64,000 nucleotides of DNA from Myxococcota bacterium (GCA_963169045.1 CAUJDF010000106.1:1-64000); one strand, 5' to 3'; positions 55,001 through 64,000 are shown, numbered from the stretch's first letter. Numbers and translations: made by a program. Notes: generated by a model not told the origin, from the letters alone.

Positions 55001-56530
55001 TCACGTCCGGAAGAAGCCGCGCACCGTCTCGATCGTGTCCGCCTGCGCCGCGGTCTTGTCTTCGCGATAACGCTTGACGCGCGCGAACCGCAGCGCGAGG
55101 CCGTCAGGGTAGTGCGGGCTGGCCTGCAGGCCGTCGAACGCGATCTCCACGACGAGCTCGGGGCGCACATACACCGTCCCGTCGTCGCGCGCGATCTCGA
55201 GGGCCAGCAGGCGCTCGGTCTGCCACGCCAGCAGCGCGTCCGTCAGGCCCTTGAAGGTCTTGCCGAGCATCACGAAGCCGCCGGTGGCCGGATCGCGCGC
55301 GCCGAGGTGCAGGTTCGACAGCCAGCCGCGCCGCCGCCCGCTCCCCCACTCCGCGGCCAGCACGACGAGGTCCAGCGTGTGCGCCGGCTTCACCTTGAGC
55401 CACGCCGCGCCCCGCCCGCCCGCCTCGTAGGGGGCCGCCAGCGACTTGGCCATGAGGCCCTCGTGGCCGGCGGTCAGCGCCGCCTCGAGGAACGCGCCCG
55501 CGGCGACGGCATCGGCGGTCACCAGGCGCGGCACGACGAGGCCCGCCGGGACGCCGTCGTTCAGCGCGGACACACGCTCCGCGGCGGGCCGGTGCAGCAG
55601 GTCCTCGCCGTCGCGGTGCAGGCAGTCGAAGAAGAACACGGACAACGGGAGGTCGCGGCGCAGCGCCTCCACGTCGAGCCGCCGGCCGAAGCGGCGCATC
55701 GTCGTCTGGAAGGCGTGCGGCGTGCCGTCCGGCCGCAGCGCGATCGTCTCGCCGTCGAGCAGCAGGTCGCGCGCCGGCAGCGCCCGCACCGCCGCCACCA
55801 CCTCGGGCACCGCCGCCGTCACCTCGTTCAGGCGCCGGGAGTAGACGCGCACCTCGTCGCCGGCCTTGTGGACCTGCACGCGCGCCCCGTCCAGCTTGTA
55901 CTCGAGCGCCGCCGTGCCGAGGCGGCCGAGCGCGTCGTCCGGGCCCTCCGCCGTCTGCGCCAGCATCGGTTGCACCGGCCGGAAGAGCTGCAGGCCGAAG
56001 CGCGACAGCCCCGCCGCGCCCTCGCCGAGCGCGGCCGCCGCCACCGTCGCCGCGTCGCCGGCGAGCATCACCGCGCGCCGCACGTCGCCGGCGGGGACGT
56101 CCGCCGCGCGCGCGATCGCCTCGGCCATCACGCCCTCGAGCGCCCCCTGGCGGAGCTCGCCGAGCAGCAGGCGCACGACGAACGCCTGCTCCGCCCGGGT
56201 GCCGCGCGCCAGGAGGCCGCGGAGGCGCCGCCCGCGCTCCGCCTGGGAGCCGGCGCCCGCCAGCGCCGCCAGGTCGGCGAACGCCCCGTCGGCCTCGCGC
56301 ACGCTCAGCGCGCCTTCGCTCGCGGCCGCGTCCGGCACCGCCGCGCGCACCGCGGCGGGGCCGACGCCGATGCGCCCCTGCCACAGGTCCCCGGCGAGCC
56401 ACGGCACGACGATCGCCACCTCGTCGGGCGACAGTCGCCGCAACAGATCCGCCAGCAGCCCGATCTTGTCGAGCCGGCCCGGCACCTCCGCCACCCGCCG
56501 CGACGTCTCCGCGACCTCGGCCAGACGCAT
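55001..56530 (-). CDS. ATP-dependent DNA ligase (archaeal/LigB-type)
   Basis: The 509-aa ligase has an N-terminal helical DNA-binding domain ([35 protein letters not shown]), the adenylation motif [10 protein letters not shown] (nucleophile Lys) at about 218-227, motif [12 protein letters not shown], motif IV FFFDCLH, motif [10 protein letters not shown] followed by WLKVKP, and a C-terminal OB domain ending [18 protein letters not shown]. It resembles euryarchaeal and LigB ligases and lacks the LigD polymerase and nuclease domains, so it is a stand-alone repair ligase beside the usual NAD-dependent LigA. GGAGGTG precedes ATG 56530. Confidence 0.95.
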   Translation of the reverse strand: MRLAEVAETSRRVAEVPGRLDKIGLLADLLRRLSPDEVAIVVPWLAGDLWQGRIGVGPAAVRAAVPDAAASEGALSVREADGAFADLAALAGAGSQAERGRRLRGLLARGTRAEQAFVVRLLLGELRQGALEGVMAEAIARAADVPAGDVRRAVMLAGDAATVAAAALGEGAAGLSRFGLQLFRPVQPMLAQTAEGPDDALGRLGTAALEYKLDGARVQVHKAGDEVRVYSRRLNEVTAAVPEVVAAVRALPARDLLLDGETIALRPDGTPHAFQTTMRRFGRRLDVEALRRDLPLSVFFFDCLHRDGEDLLHRPAAERVSALNDGVPAGLVVPRLVTADAVAAGAFLEAALTAGHEGLMAKSLAAPYEAGGRGAAWLKVKPAHTLDLVVLAAEWGSGRRRGWLSNLHLGARDPATGGFVMLGKTFKGLTDALLAWQTERLLALEIARDDGTVYVRPELVVEIAFDGLQASPHYPDGLALRFARVKRYREDKTAAQADTIETVRGFFRT

Positions 56531-56698
56531 CCCCCACCTCCGCGGTCAGGGCATCCCGCAGGGGTGTCGATGCTCCATCGCTGGGGCACGTCTCTCCCTC
56601 GCCGCGTCTCATCACCGCGAAAACCGTGACATGGGTGTCATGGTATGGCCCGTGCAAATGCCGCCCGCCGGGAGTCACCGAAGCGAGGAGGTGGGTCG

Positions 56699-58282
56699 AT
56701 GGTGGGCAGGCTGCCGCTGGCGGCGCTGGCATGGCTTCTGGCCGGCGCCGCGCCGCCGAAGGCCATCGAGGGGGTCATCGTGCGCATGGCCGACGACGAG
56801 GTCGTCGTGGACGTCGGCTCGCGTCAGGGGTTGCCGAGCGACGCGCGGCTGCAGGTGTATCGGCGGCTCGTCGTCACGCATCCGCTCTCCGGGAAACAGA
56901 TCATCGATCGATTTCCCATCGGATCGGTGCCGCTGGCCGAGCGCGGCGAGCTGCTCTCGATCGTGCGCGACGTGAAGGGGCTGCAGCGCCGCCCGGTGCC
57001 CGGCGACTTCGTGGTGTACGAGCCGGTCGCGCCCGTCGCGAAGGCGGCGCCGGCGCCCGCGCCGGAGGTGAAGGCGGTCCCGGCGCTGCCGCCGGTCGCC
57101 CCGGCGGACGAGGTCGCGCTCGAGGCCGTCCTGCGCGACAACATGGGCCGGCCGCTGCCGGAGCGCATCCAGAGCTTCGAGGCCTACGTGAAGGCGTTCC
57201 CGCGGGCGAAGGCGATCGACGCGGTGGGCACGGAGCTCGCCCGGCTGCGGTCGCTGCTCGACAACGAGCGGGCGCTCGCCGAGGCCGCGGCGAAGCCGGC
57301 GGCGCCCCTGGGCCTCACCTCACGCTTCGACGCGCCGCGCCTCGCCGTCGCCGGCGCGCCGCTCGACCTGACGGTGGCGGTGGTCGAGACGGAGCACGTC
57401 GAGGCGGTGCGACTGTTCGCGCGGCCGCGCGGCACGAAGCGGTACGAGGCGCTGCCGATGCGGCGCGACGGCGACTACTACTGGCGCGGGTCGCTCCCCG
57501 AGGCGCTGACGAAGACCGACGCCGAGGTGGAGTACTTCGTCGAGGCGGTGCGGACGGACAGCGCCCTCGAGCCCTTGCAGGGCAGCGCCGCCGCGCCGCT
57601 GCGCGTGCGGGTCGAAGCGGCGCCCACCGATCCCGAGCGCCGCGAGCGCCGCTCTCGCGCGGCCTTCTCCGCCCGCTCCGTCGACTTCGACACCGGCGGC
57701 GCGCCCGACCGCTACCTGCAGACGGAGGCGGACTTCACCTACCTGCTCGAGGCCGGTCTGCTGCGCACGTTCCGCGTCGGCGTCGGCCTCATCGACGGCG
57801 AGGGTGGGCGCACCGAGGCGCTCGACGCCGGCGCCGATCCCCGCCGCCTCGCGCTCGGCTATGGCTTCGCCGAGACGGAGATGGGCTTCAACGAGGTGTT
57901 CGGCGTCGCCGTCCGGCTCATCGGTGGCAACCACCGCGCCACCGACGACGGCACCGCCGCCCGCGTCTTCGGCGGCGAGGGCCGGCTCCGCTTCGGGACC
58001 GCCGACGGGACGCGCCTCGTCGTCGGCGGCTCCGCCCTGCAGGACCTCGGCAACCGCGCGTTCACCGAGCTCCACATCGAGGCCATCGATGGCTTCCCGC
58101 TCAAGGCGGGCGCAGCGGTGACCAACCTGCCGGTCGACGCCGATCTCGGCGTGCAGCTGTCCTTCGAGGCGGGCTGGCGCGTCACCGATCTGTTGACGCT
58201 CACCGCCCAGACCGGCTGGAACGCCCGCACCATCAACCACCACGGTCTGACCGCCGGCGGCGGCGCCGTCCTCGACTGGTGA
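56699..58282 (+). CDS. Secreted protein with FlgT-like N-terminus and C-terminal beta domain
   Basis: The protein has 527 aa with a signal peptide (VGRLPLAALAWLLAGAAPPKA) after GAGGAGGTG. An N-terminal beta domain (VIVRMADDEVVVDVGSRQGL, LQVYRRLVVTHPLSGKQIID) looks like the cell-surface FlgT-C-type or SH3-like region. A helical linker (LEAVLRDNMGRPLPERIQSF) and a beta domain (about 230-320) follow; the last 200 residues form barrel-like strands (RYLQTEADFTYLLEAGLLRT) ending VLDW. The middle part is shared in style with the next gene. Function unknown. Confidence 0.65.
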   Translation: MVGRLPLAALAWLLAGAAPPKAIEGVIVRMADDEVVVDVGSRQGLPSDARLQVYRRLVVTHPLSGKQIIDRFPIGSVPLAERGELLSIVRDVKGLQRRPVPGDFVVYEPVAPVAKAAPAPAPEVKAVPALPPVAPADEVALEAVLRDNMGRPLPERIQSFEAYVKAFPRAKAIDAVGTELARLRSLLDNERALAEAAAKPAAPLGLTSRFDAPRLAVAGAPLDLTVAVVETEHVEAVRLFARPRGTKRYEALPMRRDGDYYWRGSLPEALTKTDAEVEYFVEAVRTDSALEPLQGSAAAPLRVRVEAAPTDPERRERRSRAAFSARSVDFDTGGAPDRYLQTEADFTYLLEAGLLRTFRVGVGLIDGEGGRTEALDAGADPRRLALGYGFAETEMGFNEVFGVAVRLIGGNHRATDDGTAARVFGGEGRLRFGTADGTRLVVGGSALQDLGNRAFTELHIEAIDGFPLKAGAAVTNLPVDADLGVQLSFEAGWRVTDLLTLTAQTGWNARTINHHGLTAGGGAVLDW

Positions 58283-58289
58283 GGCTGTG

Positions 58290-59354
58290 ATGATCTTCCG
58301 AATGATCGCGGTGATTTGTCTGTTGCCGGCGCTCGCTTCGGCCGAGGGCGAGGTCGAGCCCCGTGTGTTGCACACGCCCCGGCTCACACAGACCGCGGGG
58401 CAGCGCCTGACGGTGCGGCTCCACCCCCAGGGCGACTGGAAGCTGGAAGCCATCGCGCTCGTGGCGCGGCCGCTGGGCGGCGGGGCGTGGACGCGGCATC
58501 CCTTCGCGCGCACGGCCGCCCACGAGATGGAGGCGACCGTCCCCGCGGCGCTCGTCCAGCCGCCGGGGCTCGAGTACTACATCGAGTCGACGGGGACGGA
58601 CGGCACGCGGCGGACGCACTTCGCGAGCGCCGACGCGCCCCATCCGGTCAACGTGACCGGGGAGAGCGACGCCGTCCGGCAGCGGGTGCGCCTCGCCGAG
58701 CACGGGGGCCAGCGCTCGCGCTTCCGGCTCGCGTCGGGCCTGACGGCGTTCGGCCGGCGCGAAGGCATGACCGGCGAGGCGACGGACCGCTTCAGCGATC
58801 GCTACTGGCAGCTCGACGCCGAGTATGTGTATCGCCCGCTGACGACGCTGTATCAGTTCGGCTTCGGCTTCGGTCTGATGCGCGGCCAGTGGCCGTCCGC
58901 CGACGGCGAGGCCGTGGTCGACGGCGCCGATCCCGGCGTGAACTACGGCCACGCGGACCTCGAGGTGCTGCTGCACCGCTTCGTCGCGGCGGGCCTGCGG
59001 CTCGACCTCGGCGCCAACGCCGAGGGTTTCGTCGCCGGCGGCGGCGGCTCGCTGCGCATCGGGCGCCTCGCGGGCACGCACCTCGCGACGCGCTACGAGT
59101 ACCTCGCCGACGTCGGCTACAAGCTCGACTTCCGCTTCCACTGGGACACGGTGGATCGCTTCCCGATGGCTCTGGGCATCGAGTTCACCGACTGGCCGCA
59201 CCCCGACAGCCCCACGGCCTCCATCCTGTCGTACGACGTGGCCTGGCGCGCCACCGAGGCCTGGTCCGTCGCGCTGCGCGCCGGCGTCGCCAACCGCTCC
59301 GCCAGCCTCGACACCGGGTATCTGGCCGGCGTCGCCGTGAACTACGGCTTCTGA
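58290..59354 (+). CDS. Secreted beta-barrel-like protein, related in plan to its upstream neighbour
   Basis: The protein has 354 aa. ATG 58290 follows GAGG; an adjacent GTG 58287 is in frame. Signal peptide IFRMIAVICLLPALASAEGE. A beta domain (LTVRLHPQGDWKLEAIALVA, YYIESTGTDGTRRTHFASAD) parallels residues 230-320 of the upstream protein (VEYFVEAVRTDSALEPLQGS), then a barrel region (LDAEYVYRPLTTLYQFGFGF, LAGVAVNYGF) with the C-terminal Phe. The two genes are 7 nt apart and surely co-transcribed. They probably arose by duplication of the C-terminal two-thirds. Confidence 0.68.
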   Translation: MIFRMIAVICLLPALASAEGEVEPRVLHTPRLTQTAGQRLTVRLHPQGDWKLEAIALVARPLGGGAWTRHPFARTAAHEMEATVPAALVQPPGLEYYIESTGTDGTRRTHFASADAPHPVNVTGESDAVRQRVRLAEHGGQRSRFRLASGLTAFGRREGMTGEATDRFSDRYWQLDAEYVYRPLTTLYQFGFGFGLMRGQWPSADGEAVVDGADPGVNYGHADLEVLLHRFVAAGLRLDLGANAEGFVAGGGGSLRIGRLAGTHLATRYEYLADVGYKLDFRFHWDTVDRFPMALGIEFTDWPHPDSPTASILSYDVAWRATEAWSVALRAGVANRSASLDTGYLAGVAVNYGF

Positions 59355-60016
59355 AGCGTCGCGACGGAGACGTCGGTGAACCAGAGGCGGAACCTGCCGT
59401 CGGGGCTGCGATGGTCGAGCGCGATGGTCAGCGGCCCGAACCGCTGGTGGTCGGCGAAGCTCGTCGTCAGCGTGGGGGCCGGCGCCCCACCCTTGCGGTA
59501 GTGCCACGCCACGATGAGGCCCTTCTCGTCCACGAACAGATCGTAGGCGTCGCCCGGCGTGTAGCCGCCGCCGGACGCCGGATAGGCCACGGTGATCTTG
59601 CGGGCCGTCCCTTCGCCGACGGGCAGCGGCGCCGGCCCGCCGTCGGTGACCTGCACGTCGGGGACGGCCCACGACAGGTGCAGCGGCGGCGACAGCCAGA
59701 ACGTGTCGTTGATGAAGGCACGGTCGGCCTCGCGGGCGGCCTCCGTCCAGGCGTCCGGCTTCGCGTGCCGGTTCCAGGCGACGACCTTGCCGTCGGGGCC
59801 GGTCATCTCGACGTCGCCGGTGCGCGGCTTCCAGACGAACGCGCGCTTCACGCCCGGACCGTTCGGGCGCTCGACGTGGAACGTGAAGCGGAGCTCGGTC
59901 ACCTCGGCGAAGCGGTCGGCGCCGGCGGCGCGGACGAGGGCGGCCCGAGGGCTCGTCTCCTCGGCGGCCGCCGCCTGGGCGAAGGCGACCACGGCGATGA
60001 GGGCGTATCTGCGCAT
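59342..60016 (-). CDS. Secreted protein of unknown function
   Basis: The protein has 224 aa. Signal peptide MRRYALIAVVAFAQAAAAEE. The mature domain is beta-rich, with FTFHVERPNGPGVKRAFVWK, INDTFWLSPPLHLSWAVPDV, YDLFVDEKGLIVAWHYRKGG and LWFTDVSVATLQKP. This is like LolA/LolB- or outer-membrane-lipoprotein-sorting-like half-barrels (uncharacterised DUF types), but the match is only by style. It overlaps the barrel gene by 13 nt at the 3' end. Confidence 0.65.
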   Translation of the reverse strand: MRRYALIAVVAFAQAAAAEETSPRAALVRAAGADRFAEVTELRFTFHVERPNGPGVKRAFVWKPRTGDVEMTGPDGKVVAWNRHAKPDAWTEAAREADRAFINDTFWLSPPLHLSWAVPDVQVTDGGPAPLPVGEGTARKITVAYPASGGGYTPGDAYDLFVDEKGLIVAWHYRKGGAPAPTLTTSFADHQRFGPLTIALDHRSPDGRFRLWFTDVSVATLQKP

Positions 60017-60105
60017 GCGGCCATGGGTAGACCATCGCGGCGCGGGTTGTCGAGGGGCCTCGTTCGGGGTAAAGAAGCGCCCGCGTTCCCCTGCCGAGGT
60101 GCCCC

Positions 60106-62454
60106 GTGTCGACGTTCGATCCCGTCCCCGCCATCGCCGAAGAGCTGAGCCTGCCGCAGAGCGGCGTGGCCGCCGTCGTGAAGCTGCTCGAGGGCGGCGC
60201 CACCGTCCCCTTCATCGCCCGCTACCGCAAGGAGATGACGGGCTCGCTCGACGAGGTGCAGATCCGCGCCATCGAAGAGCGCCGCACCTACCTCATCGAG
60301 CTCGAGGACCGGCGCGCGACGGTGCTCTCGTCGATCGAGGAGCAGGGCAAGCTGACCGACGAGCTGCGGGCGCGCATCCTGGCCTGCACGTCGAAGGCGG
60401 CCCTCGAGGACCTGTACCTCCCCTACCGACCGAAGCGGCGCACGCGGGCGGTGATCGCGCGCGAGAAAGGCCTCGAGCCGCTGGCGCTGCGCATCCTGGC
60501 GCAGCCCGCCGACGGCGATCCGCGCGCCGAGGCCGCCGCGTTCGTGGGCGAAGGCGTGGAGGACGCCGACGCGGCGCTGGCCGGCGCCCGCGACATCGTG
60601 GCCGAGGCGGTGAGCGAGAACGCGGACGTCCGCACGATGGCGCGCGAGATCTTCTTCAACGACGGGCTGATCGTCGCCGAGGCCTCGCCCGAGGCGCGCG
60701 AGCAGCGGACGCGCTTCGAGCAGTATTACGAGTTCGCCGAGCCGGCGGCGAAGATCCCGTCGCACCGCTACCTGGCCGTGCGCCGCGGCGAGAACGAGGG
60801 CGTGCTGCGCGTGCGCCTCGACGTGCCCGAGGACAAGGTCGTGCCCCGGATGCACCGGATCATGGGCGTCGACGCGAAATCGCCCTGGGCCGGCGAGATG
60901 GCCGCCGCCATCGAGGACGCGTACCGCCGCCTGCTGGCGCCGAGCGTCTCGATCGACGTCCGCGTCGACCTGAAGGACCGCAGCGATCGCTCGGCCGTCG
61001 ACGTCTTCGCCCACAACCTGCGCGACCTCTTGCTGGCGCCGCCGCTCGGCGAGCGCCGCGTCGTCGGCATCGACCCCGGCCTGCGCACCGGCTGCAAGTG
61101 CGTGGCGCTCGACGAGACCGGCAAGCTGCTCGAGCACACGACCATCTACCCCGGCCAGGGCGCCCACAAGGACGAGCGCGCCCGCGAGGAGATCGTTGCG
61201 CTCGTCAAGCGCCACCAGCCGTTCGCCGTCGCCATCGGCAACGGCACCGGCGGCCGCGAGGCCGAGGCGTTCACGCGCCGGGCCCTGAAGGACGCCGGCG
61301 TCGAGGGCGTGATCGTCGTGCCGGTGAACGAGGCCGGCGCCTCGGTCTACAGCGCCAGCGACGTGGCGCGCGAAGAGCTGGGCGACTACGACATCACCGT
61401 GCGCGGCGCGGCCTCGATCGCCCGGCGCATGCAGGACCCGCTGGCGGAGCTGGTGAAGATCGACCCGAAGTCGATCGGCGTCGGCCAGTACCAGCACGAC
61501 GTGCACCAGCCGCTGCTGGCGAAGAAGCTCGACGAGGTCGTCGAGAGCTGCGTGAACAGCGTCGGCGTCGTGGTGAACACGGCGAGCCCGTCGCTGCTCG
61601 GCTACGTGGCCGGCATCGGCCCGTCGCTGGCGAAGAAGATCGTGCAGCACCGGGCCGAGCACGGCGCGTTCAAGAGCCGCAAGCAGCTGCTGGACGTGCC
61701 GGGCATCGGCCCGAAGACGTTCGAGCAGGCGGCGGGCTTCCTCCGCGTGCGCGACGGCGCGCACCCGCTCGACGCGTCGGCCGTGCACCCCGAGCGCTAC
61801 GGCCTCGTCGAGCGGATGGCGAAGGACCTCGGCGTCGCGCTGAAGGATCTCGTCGGCAACCGCGAGCTCGTGGAGAAGATCGACCTGCGCCGGTACGTGA
61901 GCGACGAGGTCGGCGAGCCCACGCTGCGCGACATCCTCGACGAGCTCCGCCGCCCGGGCCGCGATCCGCGCGACCAGTTCACCCCCCCGCAGTTCCGCGA
62001 GGACGTCAACACCCTCGACGACCTCAAGGTGGGGATGATCCTGGAAGGGCGCGTGACGAACGTGACCCACTTCGGCGCATTCGTGGACATCGGCGTGCAC
62101 GAGGACGGCCTCGTCCACATCTCCGAGCTGTCGGAGAAGTTCATCAAGGATCCGCGCGAGGTGGTGAAGGCCGGCGACATCATCAAGGTCCGCGTGCTCG
62201 CGGTCGACCTCGAGCGCAAGCGGGTCTCGCTGTCGGCGCGCATGTCGGAGCGGCCGGCGCCCGCCCGCGACGCGGGACCGCGCGACGCGGGGCCGCGGCG
62301 CGACGACCGGCGCGGCCCGCCGCCCAAGGGCGGCCCCGGCGGCGGCAAGGGGCCCGGTGGCGGCGGCAAGGGGCCCGGCAGCGGCGGCAAGGGCGGCGGG
62401 GGCGACGGCTTCAAGCACAACCCGTTCGCGGACCTGCTCAAGGGCCGCCGCTGA
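60106..62454 (+). CDS. tex: Tex-family RNA-binding transcription accessory protein
   Basis: Tex binds RNA and is homologous to the core of Spt6. The 782-aa product has the helical N-terminus, the YqgF-like RNase H-fold (VVGIDPGLRTGCKCVALDET, VAIGNGTGGREAEAF), a helix-hairpin-helix region (GYVAGIGPSLAKKIVQHRAE, DVPGIGPKTFEQAAGFLRV) and a C-terminal S1 domain (LEGRVTNVTHFGAFVDIGVH). GTG 60106 follows GAGGT. The last ~55 residues form a Gly/Pro/Lys-rich tail, GGxGGKG-like, which is not part of the E. coli protein and may bind nucleic acid. Confidence 0.97.
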   Translation: MSTFDPVPAIAEELSLPQSGVAAVVKLLEGGATVPFIARYRKEMTGSLDEVQIRAIEERRTYLIELEDRRATVLSSIEEQGKLTDELRARILACTSKAALEDLYLPYRPKRRTRAVIAREKGLEPLALRILAQPADGDPRAEAAAFVGEGVEDADAALAGARDIVAEAVSENADVRTMAREIFFNDGLIVAEASPEAREQRTRFEQYYEFAEPAAKIPSHRYLAVRRGENEGVLRVRLDVPEDKVVPRMHRIMGVDAKSPWAGEMAAAIEDAYRRLLAPSVSIDVRVDLKDRSDRSAVDVFAHNLRDLLLAPPLGERRVVGIDPGLRTGCKCVALDETGKLLEHTTIYPGQGAHKDERAREEIVALVKRHQPFAVAIGNGTGGREAEAFTRRALKDAGVEGVIVVPVNEAGASVYSASDVAREELGDYDITVRGAASIARRMQDPLAELVKIDPKSIGVGQYQHDVHQPLLAKKLDEVVESCVNSVGVVVNTASPSLLGYVAGIGPSLAKKIVQHRAEHGAFKSRKQLLDVPGIGPKTFEQAAGFLRVRDGAHPLDASAVHPERYGLVERMAKDLGVALKDLVGNRELVEKIDLRRYVSDEVGEPTLRDILDELRRPGRDPRDQFTPPQFREDVNTLDDLKVGMILEGRVTNVTHFGAFVDIGVHEDGLVHISELSEKFIKDPREVVKAGDIIKVRVLAVDLERKRVSLSARMSERPAPARDAGPRDAGPRRDDRRGPPPKGGPGGGKGPGGGGKGPGSGGKGGGGDGFKHNPFADLLKGRR

Positions 62455-62458
62455 GCGC

Positions 62459-63115
62459 TCAGGCGTCGCGCTCCTGCCAGAGCTGCTCGACCGCGCCCTT
62501 CACCGTGTCCCACCCGAAGCCCCGACGCATCAGGAAGTTGCCGAGCCGCTGCCGGAACTGCTGGCGGTCGTCGACGCCGCGCAGGTGCGACAGGTGCTTG
62601 CGGCCGGCGCGCACGGCGGCGTCGGCCTCGTCGCGGTCGGGGTCGGCGAGGGCGGCGTCGATGTCGGCGCGGGCCACGCCGCGCTGACCGAGCTCGGCGC
62701 GCAGCGCGCGGGCGCCCTTCGGCCGGGCGCGGTCGCGGGACTCGACGAACGACCGCGCGTACTCGGCGTCGTTCAGCAGGCCGGCGGCGGCGAGCCGGTC
62801 GAGCGCGTGCTCGCGGTGCGCCGGCGCGACGCCCTTGCCGGCGAGGTAGCGGTCGACCTCGCGGCGGCTGCGCGCGCGCCGGGCGAGGCAGCCGAGCGCG
62901 AGGTCGTGGGCGCGCAGGCGGCCGTCGTCGTCGCGGAGCGCGGCCAGCGTCGCGGCGTCGACGTCGGCGCCGACGACGAGGCGGACGGCGCAGGTGGGGC
63001 CGAGGTCGAACGCGGGCTCACCCTCGGGCGTGCCCTCGGGCGCGGGCTCGAGGAAGACGGCGAAGCGGCCGCCGCGGCGGCGCGCGATGCGAACGATGCG
63101 GAAAAGACTGGACAT
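62459..63115 (-). CDS. recX: Regulatory protein RecX
   Basis: RecX binds RecA filaments and inhibits RecA. The 218-aa protein is a chain of three-helix repeats: ALGCLARRARSRREVDRYLA, LDRLAAAGLLNDAEYARSFV and ALRAELGQRGVARADIDAAL, then FRQRLGNFLMRRGFGWDTVK. The N-terminal ~60 residues are extra. No recA lies in the window. It is convergent with tex, 4 nt apart. Confidence 0.9.
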   Translation of the reverse strand: MSSLFRIVRIARRRGGRFAVFLEPAPEGTPEGEPAFDLGPTCAVRLVVGADVDAATLAALRDDDGRLRAHDLALGCLARRARSRREVDRYLAGKGVAPAHREHALDRLAAAGLLNDAEYARSFVESRDRARPKGARALRAELGQRGVARADIDAALADPDRDEADAAVRAGRKHLSHLRGVDDRQQFRQRLGNFLMRRGFGWDTVKGAVEQLWQERDA

Positions 63116-63147
63116 GCGTGCAGGCTAACACCGGGCGGCCGGCGCTG

Positions 63148-63573
63148 TCAGCCGGCGGACAGCGGGACGCGGGGCGCCGGCGGCACGAGCGGCCCCGGCA
63201 CCGAGGGCGGCGGCAGGGGCAGCGGACGCTCGAGGGGGTAGCGCAGGGCCTCCTGGTAGGCGCGCTCGAGCGCGTCGACGGCGGCCTCGAGCTCCTGGCG
63301 GCGGTCCGGCCGCTGCGCCCGGTTGGACGCGGCGTAGGCCTCCCACGCGTCCCAGGCGGCCTGGTGGCGCTCGGCCAGGTCCTCGAGCGCCTGCTCGATG
63401 TCGGGCTCCATCGGCTCGACCTCGCGCTTGAGGACGACGCGCGCCTTCGCCTCGAGGTCCTTCACCTGCGACGAGACGCGGCTGAGGCGGGTCCGTTCGG
63501 GATCGGCCGGCAGGCCGGCGCGGGCGCCACCGGCGAGGGCCAGCAGGGCCACGAGTGCAACGCGCGCCCACAT
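63148..63573 (-). CDS. Small secreted helical protein
   Basis: The protein has 141 aa. ATG 63573 is preceded by GGAGGAGG and opens a signal peptide WARVALVALLALAGGARA. The mature part is a long helix rich in Glu/Ala/Arg (SSQVKDLEAKARVVLKREVE, EDLAERHQAAWDAWEAYAAS) followed by a Pro-rich tail. No family is recognised. It sits between recX and the HEAT-repeat gene in the same direction. Confidence 0.6.
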   Translation of the reverse strand: MWARVALVALLALAGGARAGLPADPERTRLSRVSSQVKDLEAKARVVLKREVEPMEPDIEQALEDLAERHQAAWDAWEAYAASNRAQRPDRRQELEAAVDALERAYQEALRYPLERPLPLPPPSVPGPLVPPAPRVPLSAG

Positions 63574-63650
63574 GGCTCGACCTCCTCCGTGCCGCGTGGC
63601 CCATCTGGCAAGGGGCATGCCCGCGGGGGACCCCGGTGGTCCGCCGGCGC

Positions 63651-63669
63651 GCGGGGCGGGACGCCCCGC
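63651..63669 (-). terminator. Possible hairpin terminator
   Basis: GCGGGGCG and CGCCCCGC form an 8-bp stem with a 3-nt loop, 59 nt beyond the stop of the HEAT-repeat gene. No T run. Confidence 0.35.
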
Positions 63670-63727
63670 CCGGGGGGTCGGCCTGCCACGGACGCCGCGG
63701 CGAGGCGGGCCACGACGCCCGCCGCTG

Positions 63728-64000
63728 TCAGTCCTCGTCGGCCAGCGTGAGCGCGCCATCCCCGTGGGCCGGCGCGAGGGACAGCGCGCCCTCGGACGAC
63801 GGGGCCGCGAGGCTGAGCTGGCCGGCGCCGCCCCCGAGCCGCGACTGGATGCGCCGGACCGCCGTCAGCGCCGCCTCGCGCAGCTCGGACGACAGCCCCC
63901 GCTCGGCCGCCCGCTGCTGCAGCGGCGCGACCGCCTCGCGCGTGCCCACCTGCCCGAGCGCCTCCACCGCCAGGCGCTGGACGTCCGCGTTGGCGTGGCG
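63728..64000 (-). CDS. C-terminal part of a HEAT-repeat protein (5' truncated by window end)
   Basis: 90 residues are visible, reading in from the window edge. ANADVQRLAVEALGQVGTRE and AVAPLQQRAAERGLSSELRE form one and a half HEAT-like repeats. A tail with a repeated AxSxEGALSLA/AHGDGALTLA pattern follows. The protein is likely an envelope or scaffold protein like that at 35565-37763, but the rest is not seen. No start codon lies in the window, since the frame continues open to its edge. Confidence 0.65.
   Translation of the reverse strand, partial: RHANADVQRLAVEALGQVGTREAVAPLQQRAAERGLSSELREAALTAVRRIQSRLGGGAGQLSLAAPSSEGALSLAPAHGDGALTLADED

Overview
The window is about 70% G+C and reads like the chromosome of a myxobacterium or a close relative (Myxococcota, the old deltaproteobacteria). 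The evidence is cumulative: two MYXO-CTERM-type C-terminal tails, two large Ser/Thr protein kinases beside FHA proteins (one fused to a sigma54 activator), a CarD/CdnL RNA polymerase regulator, an OmpA protein with calcium-type DGDGIPD repeats, and several Cys-rich lipoproteins on Gly-rich or Ala/Asp-rich repetitive stalks. There is no phage, plasmid, CRISPR or intact insertion sequence. Coding density is high and many convergent genes overlap at their 3' ends. No tRNA or rRNA was recognised.

Layout. 1-11 kb: tail of a MYXO-CTERM protein, a 6S RNA gene with its own terminator, then a signalling block. This holds an FHA protein, dtd, a kinase fused to a formylglycine-generating-enzyme-like domain, a TPR membrane protein, and a tightly coupled run of membrane kinase, FHA-sigma54 activator, lipoprotein and beta-barrel. 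11-17 kb: a fumarylacetoacetate-hydrolase-family enzyme, a coiled-coil membrane protein and two large Cys-rich lipoproteins. 17-24 kb: a USG-1-like aspartate-semialdehyde dehydrogenase homologue that has lost its catalytic residues, a MYXO-CTERM protein behind a sigma54-like promoter, a barrel protein and truA; opposite them runs an envelope operon (lipoprotein, OmpA, TPR protein) and then CdnL. 24-35 kb: a parvulin-like lipoprotein, a BamD-like lipoprotein, coiled-coil and secreted proteins, an Rrf2 regulator with LarE, a FadL-type porin with nadC, and a metallopeptidase-like protein. 35-48 kb: a HEAT-repeat protein, plsY, a coiled-coil/barrel pair, an orphan N4/N6 DNA methyltransferase, a SLC13 transporter, a LOG-family hydrolase, a DUF482-type acyltransferase, malate dehydrogenase and an esterase lipoprotein. 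48-54 kb: a glyoxylate-shunt locus, with an acyl-CoA-type XRE regulator divergent from aceB-aceA. 54-64 kb: macro-domain protein, repeat-stalk lipoprotein, ATP-dependent DNA ligase, a pair of related secreted or barrel proteins, tex, recX and a HEAT-repeat fragment.

How it fits together. Two themes dominate: envelope building (lipoproteins, barrels, OmpA, BamD-like and parvulin-like factors, PlsY) and signal transduction through phosphothreonine/FHA and sigma54. Central carbon metabolism appears as mdh plus aceB-aceA. These lie 3.5 kb apart, with the aceBA regulator facing aceB across two 12-bp direct repeats spaced exactly 22 bp.

The observations most worth following are the catalytically stripped USG-1-like protein linked to truA, the direct repeats in front of aceB, a 239-bp element bounded by inverted repeats between larE and the porin gene, a REP-like palindrome shared by two intergenic regions, and the sigma54-like promoter with an 18-bp perfect palindrome. 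I saw no self-contained novel defence or mobile system.
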